A stretch of 64,000 bases of DNA from Bog-257 sp963834135 (GTDB taxonomy: Bacteria > Acidobacteriota > Terriglobia > Terriglobales > Acidobacteriaceae): NCBI GenBank assembly GCA_963834135.1, contig CAWIAN010000007.1:434001-498000 (forward strand), written 5' to 3'. The translations under genes were made by a program, and so were the position numbers. How positions within the stretch are numbered: the first letter of the stretch is position 1; every line of letters begins with the position of its first letter. Shown here in pieces: positions 9,164-17,017 of this stretch. The notes under the pieces are model-generated. The model was not told where the DNA came from. It saw nothing but the letters and a program-made list of their open reading frames with translations, and made no database searches.

Positions 9164-9868
9164 TCAGCTCCGGGTGATCGTCTCTCTTGCCAGCAACTCC
9201 TCGCAGCTCGCAACACACACCGTCGGCGATTCCTTCGCCAAATCCTCGCGCGAGTAGATGCCCGTCGCCACGGCGATCACCGGCATGCCTACGTGAGCGG
9301 CCGCGCGTATATCGTTCGGCGTGTCGCCGACAAAGCACACCGTAGTTTGCGAACCTCGCAGCTCACGCGTCAGTTCGATGCCATGCCGGAAGATGTCTTC
9401 CCGCTTTTCGTGCTTGTCGCTAAACGATCCGAGGTCGAAGAACTCGCGGATGCCGCCGCGCTCCAGTTTGAGCCAGCCGATAGGTTCGAGATTGCCCGTC
9501 ACCACGCCGATAAGCTTGCCGCGGCGGAGAAGTTCGGTCAGCAGTTCCGGGATCGCAGGACACAGCTTGGCTTCCATGGCGTCGGCGTTGCGCGCGACTT
9601 CGTCACACATGATCTGATAGGCACGCGGCAGCCGCGCTTCGAAGTCGGCTGGCAGCTGATGGTTTTGCGCCAAGGTCGCGCGCAGAATTCCGGGATCGGT
9701 GTTGCCATGCACGGGAACATTGTCGATGCGAGCGTCGCAACCATAGACCTCGCGCAGCGCCGTGTGGAACGACTCGTAGTGGACGCGTCCGCTGGTATTG
9801 GCCAGCGTACCGTCGATGTCGAAGAGGTAGGCATCAAACGAGAAGAGTGAGAATTGCGAGTCAGTCAT
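9164..9868 (-). CDS. HAD-superfamily phosphatase, phosphoglycolate phosphatase-like
   Basis: A 234-residue HAD hydrolase. Motif I is DIDGTLANT (nucleophile and acid/base Asp) near residue 17, motif II is VVTGN, the motif III Lys lies in SFSDKHEKRED, and motif IV is GDTPNDI. A helical cap sits between motifs I and II, as in class C1 phosphoglycolate phosphatases and beta-phosphoglucomutases. The substrate cannot be fixed from sequence; housekeeping dephosphorylation of a small phosphorylated metabolite is likely. It is transcribed alone. Confidence 0.82.
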   Translation of the reverse strand: MTDSQFSLFSFDAYLFDIDGTLANTSGRVHYESFHTALREVYGCDARIDNVPVHGNTDPGILRATLAQNHQLPADFEARLPRAYQIMCDEVARNADAMEAKLCPAIPELLTELLRRGKLIGVVTGNLEPIGWLKLERGGIREFFDLGSFSDKHEKREDIFRHGIELTRELRGSQTTVCFVGDTPNDIRAAAHVGMPVIAVATGIYSREDLAKESPTVCVASCEELLARETITRS

Positions 9869-10194
9869 TCAATTTCAGTTTAGCCGAAGAGCGCACCTTG
9901 ATCTTGAGCAGCTGTATCGACCATTACATTCGGGTTCTTTGACGTTCTTTCCAGGACTGGTCGAAGTCTCTCCGCTCTCACCCGCTCTACGCCAAGAATG
10001 CGTAAATCGGGGTACCCCCAGTCGCGGAACGGGCACCCGCAATCGTAAAACGGGGCATCTTCAATTCATGAGTTCAATCAGCAGCCCGGCTTTATGACCT
10101 TCCTCCGGAACAACCAAACCGTCCCCCGAGAGTTCCAATTAACTGGCGAATAAACAGGATTCTGGACAGAGAAATGAAGTTACGGAGGTTGGAG
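9869..10194. other. Divergent intergenic region
   Basis: 326 bases between the HAD gene and the secreted Gln/Ser-rich protein gene. It contains GC-rich short palindromes near 10005-10060 (GGGGTACCCC and GGGCACCCGC) that loosely recall family A repeats. No gene is seen; promoters for both flanking genes are expected here. Confidence 0.4.
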
Positions 10195-11073
10195 ATGAAG
10201 GGACTATTCGTACTATTCGGATCGGGCCTGCTGGCCACAACCTTGGCGGTCGCGCAGGACATGCCCGCCAACGAAAATCCCGACGCTAGCCAAAGCAAGC
10301 AGACCAGCCAGACCTCGCAGACATCGAGCGGCGTCATTCGCGGATGCCTCAGTGGATCGGCGGGCAATTACACCATCACCGATCAAAACGGCATGCAGTA
10401 TCAAATCAATGGCCCTGACAACCAGCTTCAGGCACGCGTCGGGCACGAAGTTGAAGTGAGCACGCGCCAGGACCAGTCGAGTCAGACCAGCACCCAGGGC
10501 GATCAGACTACGTCGAGCGCTGCGAACAGCGTTCAGGTCTCGAACATTCGCGACGTAGCCACCCATTGCCCGGCCAGCCACTCCAGCAGCGCGCCTCCTG
10601 CAGACAACGAGAACAACGGCACAACTCCGAAGGGTACTCCCGATGCAGCCGAGTCGCCGCAGCCGCAAACCATAGCCATGTTGCAGCAGGAGAGCAAGCC
10701 TGATTTGGGCGCCAACTCTCCGCAGCAGGGCACGCCGCCGGTGACCAGCCAGACGCCGGCCACTCCGGGTGCTTCGGCGAATTCAGCTCAGCAAGCAACG
10801 TCACCTTCCAGCAGCACGACGAGCACGACCAACCAGCAGAGCGCCGCTCCCAGCAACAGCAATGGGAGCCAAGCCGGTCAAAACGCACAAAGCCCGACCG
10901 CTAGCCCAAGCGCTGCGTCGTCGTCGAGTGCGCAGCAGCCGAATGCCAACGCGGACGATCAGAACAAGCCGCTGTACGAACGGCCGGCCACTGACGTTCC
11001 GTGGGCGAACCATTCCGGTGACAACTCCGGCAGCAGTGGAAACACGGGTACGTCGAACCCGCCTCATCAGTAA
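10195..11073 (+). CDS. Secreted low-complexity protein with small beta domain
   Basis: About 292 residues; the ATG at 10195 is preferred over 10174 because GGAGG lies six bases upstream. A signal peptide (MKGLFVLFGSGLLATTLAVAQ) is followed by a Gln/Ser/Thr linker. A compact domain spans about residues 45-90 (GVIRGCLSGSAGNYTITDQNG...GHEVEVS), similar to the small OB-like beta domains of acidobacterial exported proteins (DUF5818-like). The remaining 180 residues are Ser/Thr/Gln/Pro/Asn-rich and probably disordered. No enzyme motif is seen. A strong hairpin follows the stop. Confidence 0.7.
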   Translation: MKGLFVLFGSGLLATTLAVAQDMPANENPDASQSKQTSQTSQTSSGVIRGCLSGSAGNYTITDQNGMQYQINGPDNQLQARVGHEVEVSTRQDQSSQTSTQGDQTTSSAANSVQVSNIRDVATHCPASHSSSAPPADNENNGTTPKGTPDAAESPQPQTIAMLQQESKPDLGANSPQQGTPPVTSQTPATPGASANSAQQATSPSSSTTSTTNQQSAAPSNSNGSQAGQNAQSPTASPSAASSSSAQQPNANADDQNKPLYERPATDVPWANHSGDNSGSSGNTGTSNPPHQ

Positions 11074-11095
11074 CGAACAACGCAGCGGAACGCCC

Positions 11096-11124
11096 AGGCC
11101 TGCAGCAATGCAGGCCTTTGGTTT
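11096..11124 (+). terminator. Rho-independent terminator candidate
   Basis: AGGCCTGCA pairs perfectly with TGCAGGCCT around GCAA, followed by TTGGTTTG, 22 bases after the stop of the secreted protein gene. Confidence 0.6.
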
Positions 11125-11265
11125 GCGGGATCGCAGAGGACTCGAGAGGAAGAGTTTTGACTCAGGGCACGTCTTCAGGTTTGCCGCAAACGTGCAGCAA
11201 AAACATTTGGGCTCCATGTCCTGCGTTTGCAAGAGATGAAGCCCGATAACTTCAGCGTCTATGTT

Positions 11266-11297
11266 GGCACGATTAAAGTCGTGCCCTGACACCAAAC
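11266..11297. repeat. Family B palindrome
   Basis: GGCACGATTAAAGTCGTGCC followed by CTGACACCAAA, matching the stem and tail of the RAYT-flanking units. Confidence 0.65.
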
Positions 11298-11325
11298 ATT
11301 CGGCTGGATTGCCGGACGCGTCGCA

Positions 11326-11883
11326 CTATTCGAAAATCAAGATTGCCGCGGCAATCACCGTGGTCCACAGGCCGCGCTTGTCGCCCACCGCGCTCTGCGT
11401 CACGTTGGCCGTGCGCACGATCTTGTTCGACAGCCGATACACTTCTTTCTTCTCGTCCCACGATTTGTCGGCGTCGAATTCCACGTCGAGCGTGGTCGCC
11501 AGCATCTCGGCTGCGAGTTCTTCCGCATAATCGCCGGCCGTGTCGTCGGTCTCGCCGAAGGAGTGATGCTCGCTCAAATATCCGTAGGTGCTCTTATCGG
11601 CGGGCATGGCCAATCCAATGCTCGACGCCACCAGGCGATGTGCTTCGCGGGTCGAGTTCTCTGCCACCACCGCGAACACAACTTCGCCCGGCGAGAGATA
11701 GCGCAGACCTTCCTTGCGGCCGATCAGCTTGCAGTGGGGTGGGAAGATGGAGGAGACGCGCACCAGATTCTGGGCAGCGATGCCGGCATCGCGCAGCGCC
11801 AACTCAAACGATGTCAGCCGTTCTTTGTGTTTCCCTACGCCTTTCGTCAGAAAGATGCGCTTCGGGACCATGTCCTTCGCCAA
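11326..11883 (-). CDS. pdaD: Pyruvoyl-dependent arginine decarboxylase
   Basis: A 185-residue protein matching the PvlArgDC family: LTSFELALRDAGIAAQNLVRVSSIFPP near the N-terminus, then GEVVFAVVAE and ASSIGLAMP. The Ser-Ser pair in RVSSIF is the expected self-cleavage site that makes the alpha and beta chains and the pyruvoyl group. Length is as expected. The enzyme converts arginine to agmatine plus CO2, the first step of a polyamine route or of acid resistance. The gene is divergent from gluconokinase and is not in an operon with other polyamine genes. The start has no strong Shine-Dalgarno. Confidence 0.85.
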   Translation of the reverse strand: MAKDMVPKRIFLTKGVGKHKERLTSFELALRDAGIAAQNLVRVSSIFPPHCKLIGRKEGLRYLSPGEVVFAVVAENSTREAHRLVASSIGLAMPADKSTYGYLSEHHSFGETDDTAGDYAEELAAEMLATTLDVEFDADKSWDEKKEVYRLSNKIVRTANVTQSAVGDKRGLWTTVIAAAILIFE

Positions 11884-11949
11884 TGTGTGAGGGCCTCCAG
11901 CAGGGATGAAGATAAAAACGAAGTTTCAAAATAACATATATGCGGCACG

Positions 11950-11967
11950 CCTGAATGTGAATTCAGG
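11950..11967. promoter_or_regulatory. Inverted repeat between pdaD and gluconokinase
   Basis: CCTGAAT-GTGA-ATTCAGG, a perfect seven-base dyad midway between divergent starts. It could be an operator serving either gene. Confidence 0.35.
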
Positions 11968-12039
11968 ATGAATGCCGAGTAATTGTCGCGTTGGCCTCCC
12001 GAAGCTGTCCGCTACACTACTTCCCGCGAGATCGCAGCC

Positions 12040-12522
12040 ATGGTCATCCTCGTGATGGGAGTTTCGGGAGCGGGCAAAACGACTGTGGGACAGGCGCTGG
12101 CGACCGCGCTGCACTGGAAATTCGTTGATGGCGACAGCTACCACTCTGTGGCAAACGTTGCCAAAATGCATGCCGGAATCCCGCTAGGCGATGCCGATCG
12201 CAAACCCTGGCTTGACTCACTCCACGACGCGATCTCCGAGTGGGTAAATACGAGTGAGAATGTGGTGCTGGCGTGCTCAGCACTCAGGGCAGTCTATCGC
12301 CAGCGGCTGTTGATCGCGCATGAAGTGAAGCTGGTGTACCTGCGTGCCAGCCGGGAACTCGTGGCCACCCGGCTAGCAGAGCGCAGGCATCACTACATGA
12401 ATCCGGCGCTCATCGATAGCCAATTTGCGACCCTCGAAGAGCCGCTCGACGCGGTCACCGTCGATGCCTCGCTGCCCGCGGAAGTGATCGTGGCGAAAAT
12501 TCGACAGGCGCTTCGCTTGTAG
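12040..12522 (+). CDS. gntK: Gluconokinase
   Basis: 160 residues from the ATG at 12040, which directly precedes the P-loop strand (MVILVMGVSGAGKTT). Walker A is GVSGAGKT. Other family signs are FVDGDSYHSVANVAKMHAGIPLGDADRKPWL, which contains the gluconate-binding region, VVLACSALRAVYRQRL, and YLRASRELVATRLAERRHHYM, with the lid arginines. It phosphorylates D-gluconate to 6-phosphogluconate, feeding the pentose phosphate or Entner-Doudoroff route. No gluconate permease is nearby. The longer TTG-start frame lacks support. Confidence 0.92.
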   Translation: MVILVMGVSGAGKTTVGQALATALHWKFVDGDSYHSVANVAKMHAGIPLGDADRKPWLDSLHDAISEWVNTSENVVLACSALRAVYRQRLLIAHEVKLVYLRASRELVATRLAERRHHYMNPALIDSQFATLEEPLDAVTVDASLPAEVIVAKIRQALRL

Positions 12523-12553
12523 CCAGCTACTCGGCATCTAACATTTTTGTAAG

Positions 12554-14110
12554 ATGCCCATTCGTCGAAGAACAATGATCCTGCTGGGGACGCTGCTGGT
12601 CGTAATCGTGGTGGGCGTCGCCGCATTCATTTATCTGCTGACCGTTCCGCCGCCCCTCGAGCACTGGCTGCAAGCCCGCATGCTGCTCGCGCTGCGCGAA
12701 CACTATCAAACCGACGTTCAGCTTCAGAACTTGCGGGTCACGCTGATCCCCACTGTCAACGCGACAGCCGACAACTTCGTGCTGCCCAATCGTAATCACG
12801 GCGACGTGCCGCCGCTGATTACGGTGAAGCACCTGATCGTCGAGGCGAACCTGATCGAGCTGCTGTTGCGCTCTCCGGTTCATCTCAGTGTGGTGAAGCT
12901 CGAAGGCCTGGAGATCAAGGTCGCTCCGAAGGGTTCGGGCCAGAAACCGCCAACTGGGCAGGCACCGAAGTACCACACCCGCCTGGCGAACTTCGTCATC
13001 GATCGCGTCGAGGCCGGCGGCACTATGCTCTACGTCCTGCGCAAAGATCCAGCGGACGAGCCCATGCTGTGGGAGTTGCGTAAGCTCGCGCTACGCAGCG
13101 CCGGCGTCGGACAGCCCATGACCTTCACCGCCGAACTCACGAATCCTACGCCGCCGGGTCTGGTTCAGACGAAAGGCCACTTCGGCCCCTGGGACTTCGA
13201 CGAACCTTCGTCGACCAAGGTTGATGGCCACTACGATTTTCAGCACGCCGATCTTTCGGTCTTCAACGGCATCTCCGGCATTCTGTCGTCGGTGGGCGAC
13301 TACAAGGGAGAACTGAACAACATCACAGTCGACGGCACCACCGACGTCCCGGATTTCCAGCTCGATCGCGGTGGCCAGCCAGTGCACCTGACGACAAAGT
13401 TCCACGCCATCGTCGACGGCACCAACGGCAACACGTATCTGCGGCCGGTCAACGGCCACTTCCTTCATACCGACATCGTCACCAATGGCGAAGTCGCTGG
13501 GCAGAAAGGGAAGAAGGGCAAGACCATCTCGCTCGATGTCAACATGGAGAAGGCCTACGTGCAGGACGTGCTGGCTCTGGCGTCGAAAGCGGTGCCGCCG
13601 ATGCTGACTGGACAGCTCGTCTTGCAGGCCAAGCTGGTCGTACCGCCCGGGAAAGATCCTGTGCTGCAGAAGATGCAGTTGAACGGGCAATTCAGTCTCA
13701 GCGACACGCGATTCACGAACGAGAAGATGAAGGACGCGATCGCCCAACTGAGCCGCCGCGGGCAGGGCAAGCCGGACGACACCAGCATCACGGATGTCGC
13801 CGCAGATTTTCGTGGCGACTTCAAGCTGGAGCACTCGACCATCACGTTTGCGAGTCTGCAATTCCAGGAACCGGGCGCGCGTGCCGACGTCCAGGGCTCG
13901 TACGGAATCGCCAGCGGAGACCTGAACTTTGTGGGCCAGGTGAGCCTCGATGCCAAGGTTTCGGACACCATGACCGGCGCCAAACACGTTCTGCTTAAGC
14001 CCTTCGATCCGCTCTTCAAGAAGCACGGAGCAGGAACCTGGCTTCCGGTTGAGGTCACCGGCACCCGCGACAAACCGGACATCAAGCTGCAATGGAAGAA
14101 GCTGTTCTGA
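12554..14110 (+). CDS. AsmA-like membrane-anchored protein
   Basis: A 518-residue protein with one N-terminal membrane anchor (about residues 8-30) followed by a long beta-rich periplasmic region. VQLQNLRVTLIPTVNATADNF near the N-terminus and the C-terminal DVQGSYGIASGDLNFVGQVSLDAKVS...PVEVTGTRDKPDIKLQ match AsmA/AsmA-like repeats. Such proteins form beta grooves and are thought to move phospholipids between membranes or influence outer membrane assembly. It starts 31 bases after gluconokinase on the same strand, but the functions look unrelated. Confidence 0.8.
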   Translation: MPIRRRTMILLGTLLVVIVVGVAAFIYLLTVPPPLEHWLQARMLLALREHYQTDVQLQNLRVTLIPTVNATADNFVLPNRNHGDVPPLITVKHLIVEANLIELLLRSPVHLSVVKLEGLEIKVAPKGSGQKPPTGQAPKYHTRLANFVIDRVEAGGTMLYVLRKDPADEPMLWELRKLALRSAGVGQPMTFTAELTNPTPPGLVQTKGHFGPWDFDEPSSTKVDGHYDFQHADLSVFNGISGILSSVGDYKGELNNITVDGTTDVPDFQLDRGGQPVHLTTKFHAIVDGTNGNTYLRPVNGHFLHTDIVTNGEVAGQKGKKGKTISLDVNMEKAYVQDVLALASKAVPPMLTGQLVLQAKLVVPPGKDPVLQKMQLNGQFSLSDTRFTNEKMKDAIAQLSRRGQGKPDDTSITDVAADFRGDFKLEHSTITFASLQFQEPGARADVQGSYGIASGDLNFVGQVSLDAKVSDTMTGAKHVLLKPFDPLFKKHGAGTWLPVEVTGTRDKPDIKLQWKKLF

Positions 14111-14154
14111 AAAAAGCTGTGGGCTGTGAGCTGTGGGTCTCGAGCCGTGCTTTG

Positions 14155-14180
14155 AAGGGGCACGGCTTCAGCTGTGCCGA
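14155..14180. repeat. Family B palindrome
   Basis: GGGGCACGGCTTCAGCTGTGCC, an imperfect copy of the RAYT-associated stem, between the AsmA-like gene and hpnB. Confidence 0.55.
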
Positions 14181-14197
14181 CAAGGCTTCCCCTTACG

Positions 14198-14237
14198 CCG
14201 GGTGCCCCGCTCATTCGCGGTTTTCGAATGAGTGGGA
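14198..14237. repeat. Family A hairpin repeat
   Basis: CGGGTGCCCC, arm CTCATTCGC, loop GGTTTTC, arm GAATGAG, then TGGGAG. It is a typical family A copy lying beyond the 3' ends of two convergent genes. Confidence 0.65.
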
Positions 14238-14290
14238 GCTCGCGATCATAGAAAAGGGCCATCCCCACGCCGCGCTGGATAGCGTGCGTT

Positions 14291-15616
14291 TTATCGGTCT
14301 TGCGCGCGACCTTTCCATTCGCCGCCGCGGCCGCGCCAATACTTCACCGCGGAGTGTACCGTCGCTGCTGTATAGAACGCCGCGCTGACCGGCAGGGTCA
14401 GTGCCCATACCGGGCCCAATCCATAAAACCGCACCATTGGCAGATAAGACGCGTACATCAATGCGAAGGCAATCGCACCAACGATGGCCGGCTTTGCCGA
14501 CCCGCTGATGAGCAATGCCAGCGGCAAAATGTAAATCAGCAACATCCCCAGGACGGTTCCGGCGAGCAGCCAGAAAGAGTGCCGCAGCTGATTGAACGCG
14601 GTACGCGCGATCATCTTCTCGATTTCGCCGAACGATTCATAAGGTCTGACACTGTGGGTGTCGGCTGAAACGCCCAGCCACACCCGTCCGCCGGTTCGTT
14701 TGACCGCGCGCGCCAGCGCGCAATCGTCGATCACTTCGCCGCGAATCGCCGCAATTCCTCCAATTCGTTCCAGCGCTTCGGTCCGGATCAGGATGCAGCC
14801 GCCCGCGGCGCCCGCCGTCTTGCGGCGTGGGTCGCGAATCCAATCCGGCGGATAAAGCATGAAGAAGAAAAACACAAAGGCCGGGATGAGCAGCTTCTCG
14901 GCCAGGCTGCGGCAATGCAGCTTCACCATGTAGGACGCGAGATCGTAGCCGCCCCCTTCTGCAATTTCGATCATTGCTCCCACATTGTCAGATGCATGCT
15001 CAATGTCGGCATCCGTGAGCAACAGGTAGTCCGGCCTAAACGCGAGGGCCTGTTCGACGCCTTGCTGCACTGCCCACAGTTTTCCGGACCATCCGGGCGG
15101 CAGTGGACGTCCCGAAATAACGGTTACGCGATCCGGATTGCTCCCCGCAGCCTGCCGCGCGATATCGGCGGTGTTGTCTGTACTGTTGTCGTCGACAACG
15201 AAGATGTGGAGAGAAACACCGGGTGCCCCATCCTCCTCGCCCGGTTTTGGCGAGAGGGTGGGAATTTTCGAAGTCTGCCGAAGCAGGGAAGTGACAGCTC
15301 TGCCGATCACGTCAGCTTCGTTGCGAGCGGGGATGACAACCACGACCGTGCGATTTCTCACCCCGTCGCCAACACCTGGCGACAAGGATGGTGCACCCGC
15401 AGTCAAGTTGAGGTTGGGGTCCTTCGACTCCGACGGCGAAGTGCCGCCTCCGCTCAGGATGACACCAGCACTTGAGGTAACTAGCGTGCCCCGTTCTGGC
15501 CCGGTTTTGGCCGGGGCGGGCGGTAGTGGAATCCGCCAGAAATTCCCGTGCCCAAGCAGCAGGTAAAGCCAGATCGCAACGCATACGATTCCGGCGATCG
15601 GGGCAGCGGTGAGCAT
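14291..15616 (-). CDS. hpnB: HpnB-like glycosyltransferase (family 2) with repeat-derived inserts
   Basis: A 441-residue membrane glycosyltransferase. The N-terminal helix (about 5-22) ends in LYLLLGHGNFWR; the GT2 core has VVVIPARNEADVIGRAV (about 91-108), VVDDNSTDNTADIA, and the DxD-like LLTDADIEHA; three or more C-terminal membrane helices follow. This is the order of HpnB from hopanoid loci. The protein is longer than usual because residues about 32-89 and 116-135 are encoded by interspersed repeats (three family A hairpins and one family C element) that keep the frame. The inserts sit between the anchor and the first core strand and after the first core helix. No shc or other hpn gene is in the window. 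Confidence 0.82.
   Translation of the reverse strand: MLTAAPIAGIVCVAIWLYLLLGHGNFWRIPLPPAPAKTGPERGTLVTSSAGVILSGGGTSPSESKDPNLNLTAGAPSLSPGVGDGVRNRTVVVVIPARNEADVIGRAVTSLLRQTSKIPTLSPKPGEEDGAPGVSLHIFVVDDNSTDNTADIARQAAGSNPDRVTVISGRPLPPGWSGKLWAVQQGVEQALAFRPDYLLLTDADIEHASDNVGAMIEIAEGGGYDLASYMVKLHCRSLAEKLLIPAFVFFFFMLYPPDWIRDPRRKTAGAAGGCILIRTEALERIGGIAAIRGEVIDDCALARAVKRTGGRVWLGVSADTHSVRPYESFGEIEKMIARTAFNQLRHSFWLLAGTVLGMLLIYILPLALLISGSAKPAIVGAIAFALMYASYLPMVRFYGLGPVWALTLPVSAAFYTAATVHSAVKYWRGRGGEWKGRAQDR
15219..15270. repeat. Family A hairpin inside hpnB
   Basis: CGGGTGCCCCATCCTCCTCG, a GTTTTG-type loop, then CGAGAGGGTGGGAATTTTCG. It encodes about 18 residues (SKIPTLSPKPGEEDGAPG) of hpnB on the minus strand without breaking the frame. 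Confidence 0.75.
15359..15400. repeat. Family A hairpin inside hpnB (second copy)
   Basis: Read on the minus strand it is GGGTGCACCATCC, arm TTGTCGCCA, loop GGTG, arm TTGGCGAC, then GGGGTGAG. It encodes GAPSLSPGVGDGV of hpnB. Confidence 0.65.
15422..15476 (-). repeat. Family C element inside hpnB
   Basis: On the minus strand it reads GTGTCATCCTGAGCGGAG ... GGAGTCGAAGGACC. The same two blocks occur at 44131-44182. Here they encode GVILSGGG and SESKDP of hpnB. Confidence 0.7.
15486..15526. repeat. Family A hairpin inside hpnB (third copy)
   Basis: GTGCCCCGTTCTGGCC, loop CGGTTTT, GGCCGGGGCGGGCGG. It encodes PAPAKTGPERGT just after the membrane anchor of HpnB. Confidence 0.65.
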
Positions 15617-15744
15617 GCAATCTCAGAGTATAGGAATGATTGATGCCACGGGGCTGCGGCCTGAGCATTCCGCGCAGTATTGAGCGGCAGATTGCACCTG
15701 GCAACGCTCACTCCGAAATTGCCAAGACCGGCCTCTGAGGCCGC

Positions 15745-16914
15745 TTACGCTTCTCTCAGTGCTCGTGTAATCGCCATCCTCGATGCGCGAAACGCCGGCA
15801 GCAGGCCGCCGACGAAACCCATCAGCACCGCAAAGACCATGCCGAAGATCAGCACCTGCGGCGTGATCTTGAAGGCGAAAGCCATCTCGCTGAAGCTTTG
15901 CGTCTGGCCGGTGCCCGCAGTGTAGCCGTTCATGGTGAACGCGAGCAGGCAGCCCAGCGCGCCACCGATCACGGCCAGCAGCACCGACTCCAGCACAAAG
16001 GAGAACAGGATACTGGAGCGCGAGAAGCCCAGCGCGCGCAGGGTGCCGATCTCGCGCGTGCGCTGCGCCACAATGGCGTACATGGTATTCATCGCGCCGA
16101 AGACCGCACCGATGCCCATGACGATCGAAACGAAACCCGCTAGTCCTAATAGTGCTCCAGCGACGGGGCCAGCCTGGTCTTCGTAATACTTCGGTTCAGA
16201 GTCGACCTCGAGTTGCACTCGCGGATTGGCGCGTACCTCTTTGTCGAAGTCTGACAATGTGGCAGGATTGCTCATGCGCACGGTCAGCGAGCTGCAGCCG
16301 CCGTTGCGACCGATGGCCGGACCCATGGCGTCGTAGTCGCCCCAAATCTCGCTCTCGAAGGAACTGCCTTCGGCAGTAAATAGGCCCACGACTTTGAAGT
16401 CGTGTTTCTGCACGCTGATGCTGTCGCCGATGTCGAGGCCCTTGACGCGGTCGGCCATTTTCTTGCCCACGATGACCTCGTACAAGCCTGGCGTGAAGTT
16501 ACGGCCCTCGACAATCTTCACGTTGTTGCGAACGTTGAAAACCTCCTGTGGTACTCCGCGAAACGTAATGTTGGCCGGCTGGCCGTCGCTGCGGCGCGGC
16601 TTATTGGCCAGGATAACGACTTCGCACGAAGCCATAGGCTTGCCGCTCGCGTCTCGCGCGACGTGCGGATCGACGGCGATGACATTGGCGTCGGCAATCG
16701 CGATCCACGAGGTCAACTCCGACGTCGAGCCGCGCTGCGTGATGATGCCGTTCGCGGGCGATCCAGTGGAGCGCAGCGCTATGCGGAAGCCGTTCTCCAT
16801 CGCCAGCAGCGTGACGAAGACGGCAACCACCAGGCCGATGCCGAAGACAGCTAGCAGCGTGACCTTCCAGCGCTGGCGAAGATTGCGGATGTTGTATGAA
16901 AGTGGTAGGGCCAT
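15745..16914 (-). CDS. MacB/FtsX-type ABC transporter permease (1)
   Basis: About 389 residues from the ATG at 16914 (ATG at 16929 is also possible; neither has a clear RBS). An N-terminal membrane helix (about 18-40) is followed by a roughly 200-residue periplasmic MacB-PCD-like domain and three C-terminal helices with the FtsX signature (GAMNTMYAIVAQRTREIGTLRALGFSRSSI, then LLPAFRASRMAITRALREA). This topology matches macrolide and lipoprotein-type exporters that move substrates from the periplasmic side. It follows a second permease and the ATPase on the same strand. Confidence 0.87.
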   Translation of the reverse strand: MALPLSYNIRNLRQRWKVTLLAVFGIGLVVAVFVTLLAMENGFRIALRSTGSPANGIITQRGSTSELTSWIAIADANVIAVDPHVARDASGKPMASCEVVILANKPRRSDGQPANITFRGVPQEVFNVRNNVKIVEGRNFTPGLYEVIVGKKMADRVKGLDIGDSISVQKHDFKVVGLFTAEGSSFESEIWGDYDAMGPAIGRNGGCSSLTVRMSNPATLSDFDKEVRANPRVQLEVDSEPKYYEDQAGPVAGALLGLAGFVSIVMGIGAVFGAMNTMYAIVAQRTREIGTLRALGFSRSSILFSFVLESVLLAVIGGALGCLLAFTMNGYTAGTGQTQSFSEMAFAFKITPQVLIFGMVFAVLMGFVGGLLPAFRASRMAITRALREA

Positions 16915-16933
16915 GGTGTATGTCAGCATTCAG

Positions 16934-17015
16934 CCGGGTGCCCCATTCAAGCCGCTTTTGCTTGAGTGGGTCTGTTGAAACCTCCCGCTCAAGCTGCGCT
17001 TGAACGGGGCGCCCG
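16934..17015. repeat. Inverted pair of family A hairpins between the two permeases
   Basis: The left copy (16934-16970) reads CGGGTGCCCCATTCAAGC ... GCTTGAGTGGG. The right copy (16982-17015) is inverted, with CCCGCTCAAGC and GCTTGAACGGGGCGCCCG. Together they form a BIME-like unit filling the 100-base gap between permease genes. Confidence 0.75.
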
Positions 17016-17017
17016 TT

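Noticed and set aside
13091..14092. 333-codon minus-strand frame opposite the AsmA-like gene
   Set aside because: Composition is typical of antisense to a real gene, and no conserved motif is present. The AsmA-like frame explains the region.
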